Assembly (NCBI GenBank): GCA_964493665.1
Contig: CAZBOZ010000006.1
Coordinates: 1 to 49,197 of the forward strand
Reading direction: 5' to 3'
DNA: 49,197 bases
Origin: DAOSVX01 sp964493665
GTDB taxonomy: Bacteria; Bacillota_I; Bacilli_A; RF39; UBA660
Shown here: positions 49,157 to 49,197 of the stretch, in pieces
How positions within the stretch are numbered: the stretch's first letter is position 1
Layout: each line of letters starts with the position of its first letter
Notes under the pieces: model-generated
The model's database searches: none
Seen by the model: the letters and a program-made list of their open reading frames with translations, nothing else
What the model was told of the DNA's origin: nothing
Made by a program: the position numbers and the translations under genes

Positions 49157-49197
49157 GCTTATATTAAATATAAGGAAATAACCAAATACTTTTACTT
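49154..49197 (+). CDS. Start of an unidentified gene (cut by window end)
   Basis: ATG followed by 13 full open codons (MAYIKYKEITKYFY). The compact promoter and GGTGAT site make it a likely gene start. Too short to assign. Confidence 0.55.
   Translation, partial: MAYIKYKEITKYFY

Overview
The window is a gene-dense, AT-rich bacterial chromosome segment, read mostly on the + strand. Its content is that of a Gram-positive (Firmicutes/Bacilli) lineage: DnaB-DnaI helicase loading next to thrS, a T-box leader, an L20 leader on infC-rpmI-rplT, a nusA-ylxR-infB-rbfA-truB operon, LexA with Bacillus-type SOS boxes, a class B sortase, YneF and RasP. TGA, TAG and TAA all act as stops and Trp is TGG, so the Mycoplasma code is excluded. 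Several proteins are pared down (RimP without its C-terminal domain, ThrRS without TGS, no YlxQ gene after ylxR, no rimM-trmD after khpA). This suggests a streamlined, probably host-associated lineage like the uncultured gut Bacilli near Mollicutes (RF39-like). That placement is inference. MurE carries the DNPR motif, pointing to meso-diaminopimelate peptidoglycan.

Layout. 1-2624: 3' part of rpoC. 2694-3988: unknown gene and a diacylglycerol-kinase-family gene. 4042-6361: cysteine desulfurase plus ThiI (tRNA 4-thiouridine). 6420-7037: unknown gene flanked by 17-bp direct repeats. 7126-12570: rimP, nusA, ylxR, dCMP deaminase, infB, rbfA, truB. 12648-15087: murD, a membrane thioredoxin-fold protein, trmL. 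15126-15887: one reading frame broken by a single in-frame TAG. 15966-18547: rpsP-khpA, cdsA-rasP. 18609-18685: tRNA-Met. 18784-20732: two tandem diverged paralogs of unknown function. 20808-25022: dnaB-dnaI, T-box, thrS. 25082-25969: solitary AbiEii-like nucleotidyltransferase. 26007-27378: L20 leader, infC (probable AUA start), rpmI, rplT. 27462-29788: ftsA-ftsZ. 29892-30716: unknown membrane protein. 30717-31192: the only gap above 300 bases, with a probable - strand non-coding RNA. 31193-36571: glycosyltransferase, membrane zinc protease candidate, lspA-rluD, rhomboid. 36578-38608 (- strand): murE and lexA, with a small SOS-controlled membrane peptide gene divergent to lexA. 38929-42806: glycolipid glycosyltransferase, a sortase substrate with an NPETS signal, sortase B, yneF, signal peptidase I. 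42969-49094: a 2041-residue secreted repeat protein with a von Willebrand A domain. 49154 onward: start of another gene.

How it fits together. The first 30 kb is mainly information processing (transcription, translation initiation, ribosome assembly, replication restart) and division. The last 20 kb is cell envelope: peptidoglycan ligases, lipoprotein processing, glycolipid synthesis and a surface-protein module in which sortase, substrate, signal peptidase and a giant secreted protein lie together. Promoters are unusually legible: many are TTGNNN-N17-TATAAT or extended -10 (TGN) types. Five genes use a fixed module, TATAAT-N6-GGTGAT-N3/4-start codon, which places the predicted transcription start on the Shine-Dalgarno itself.
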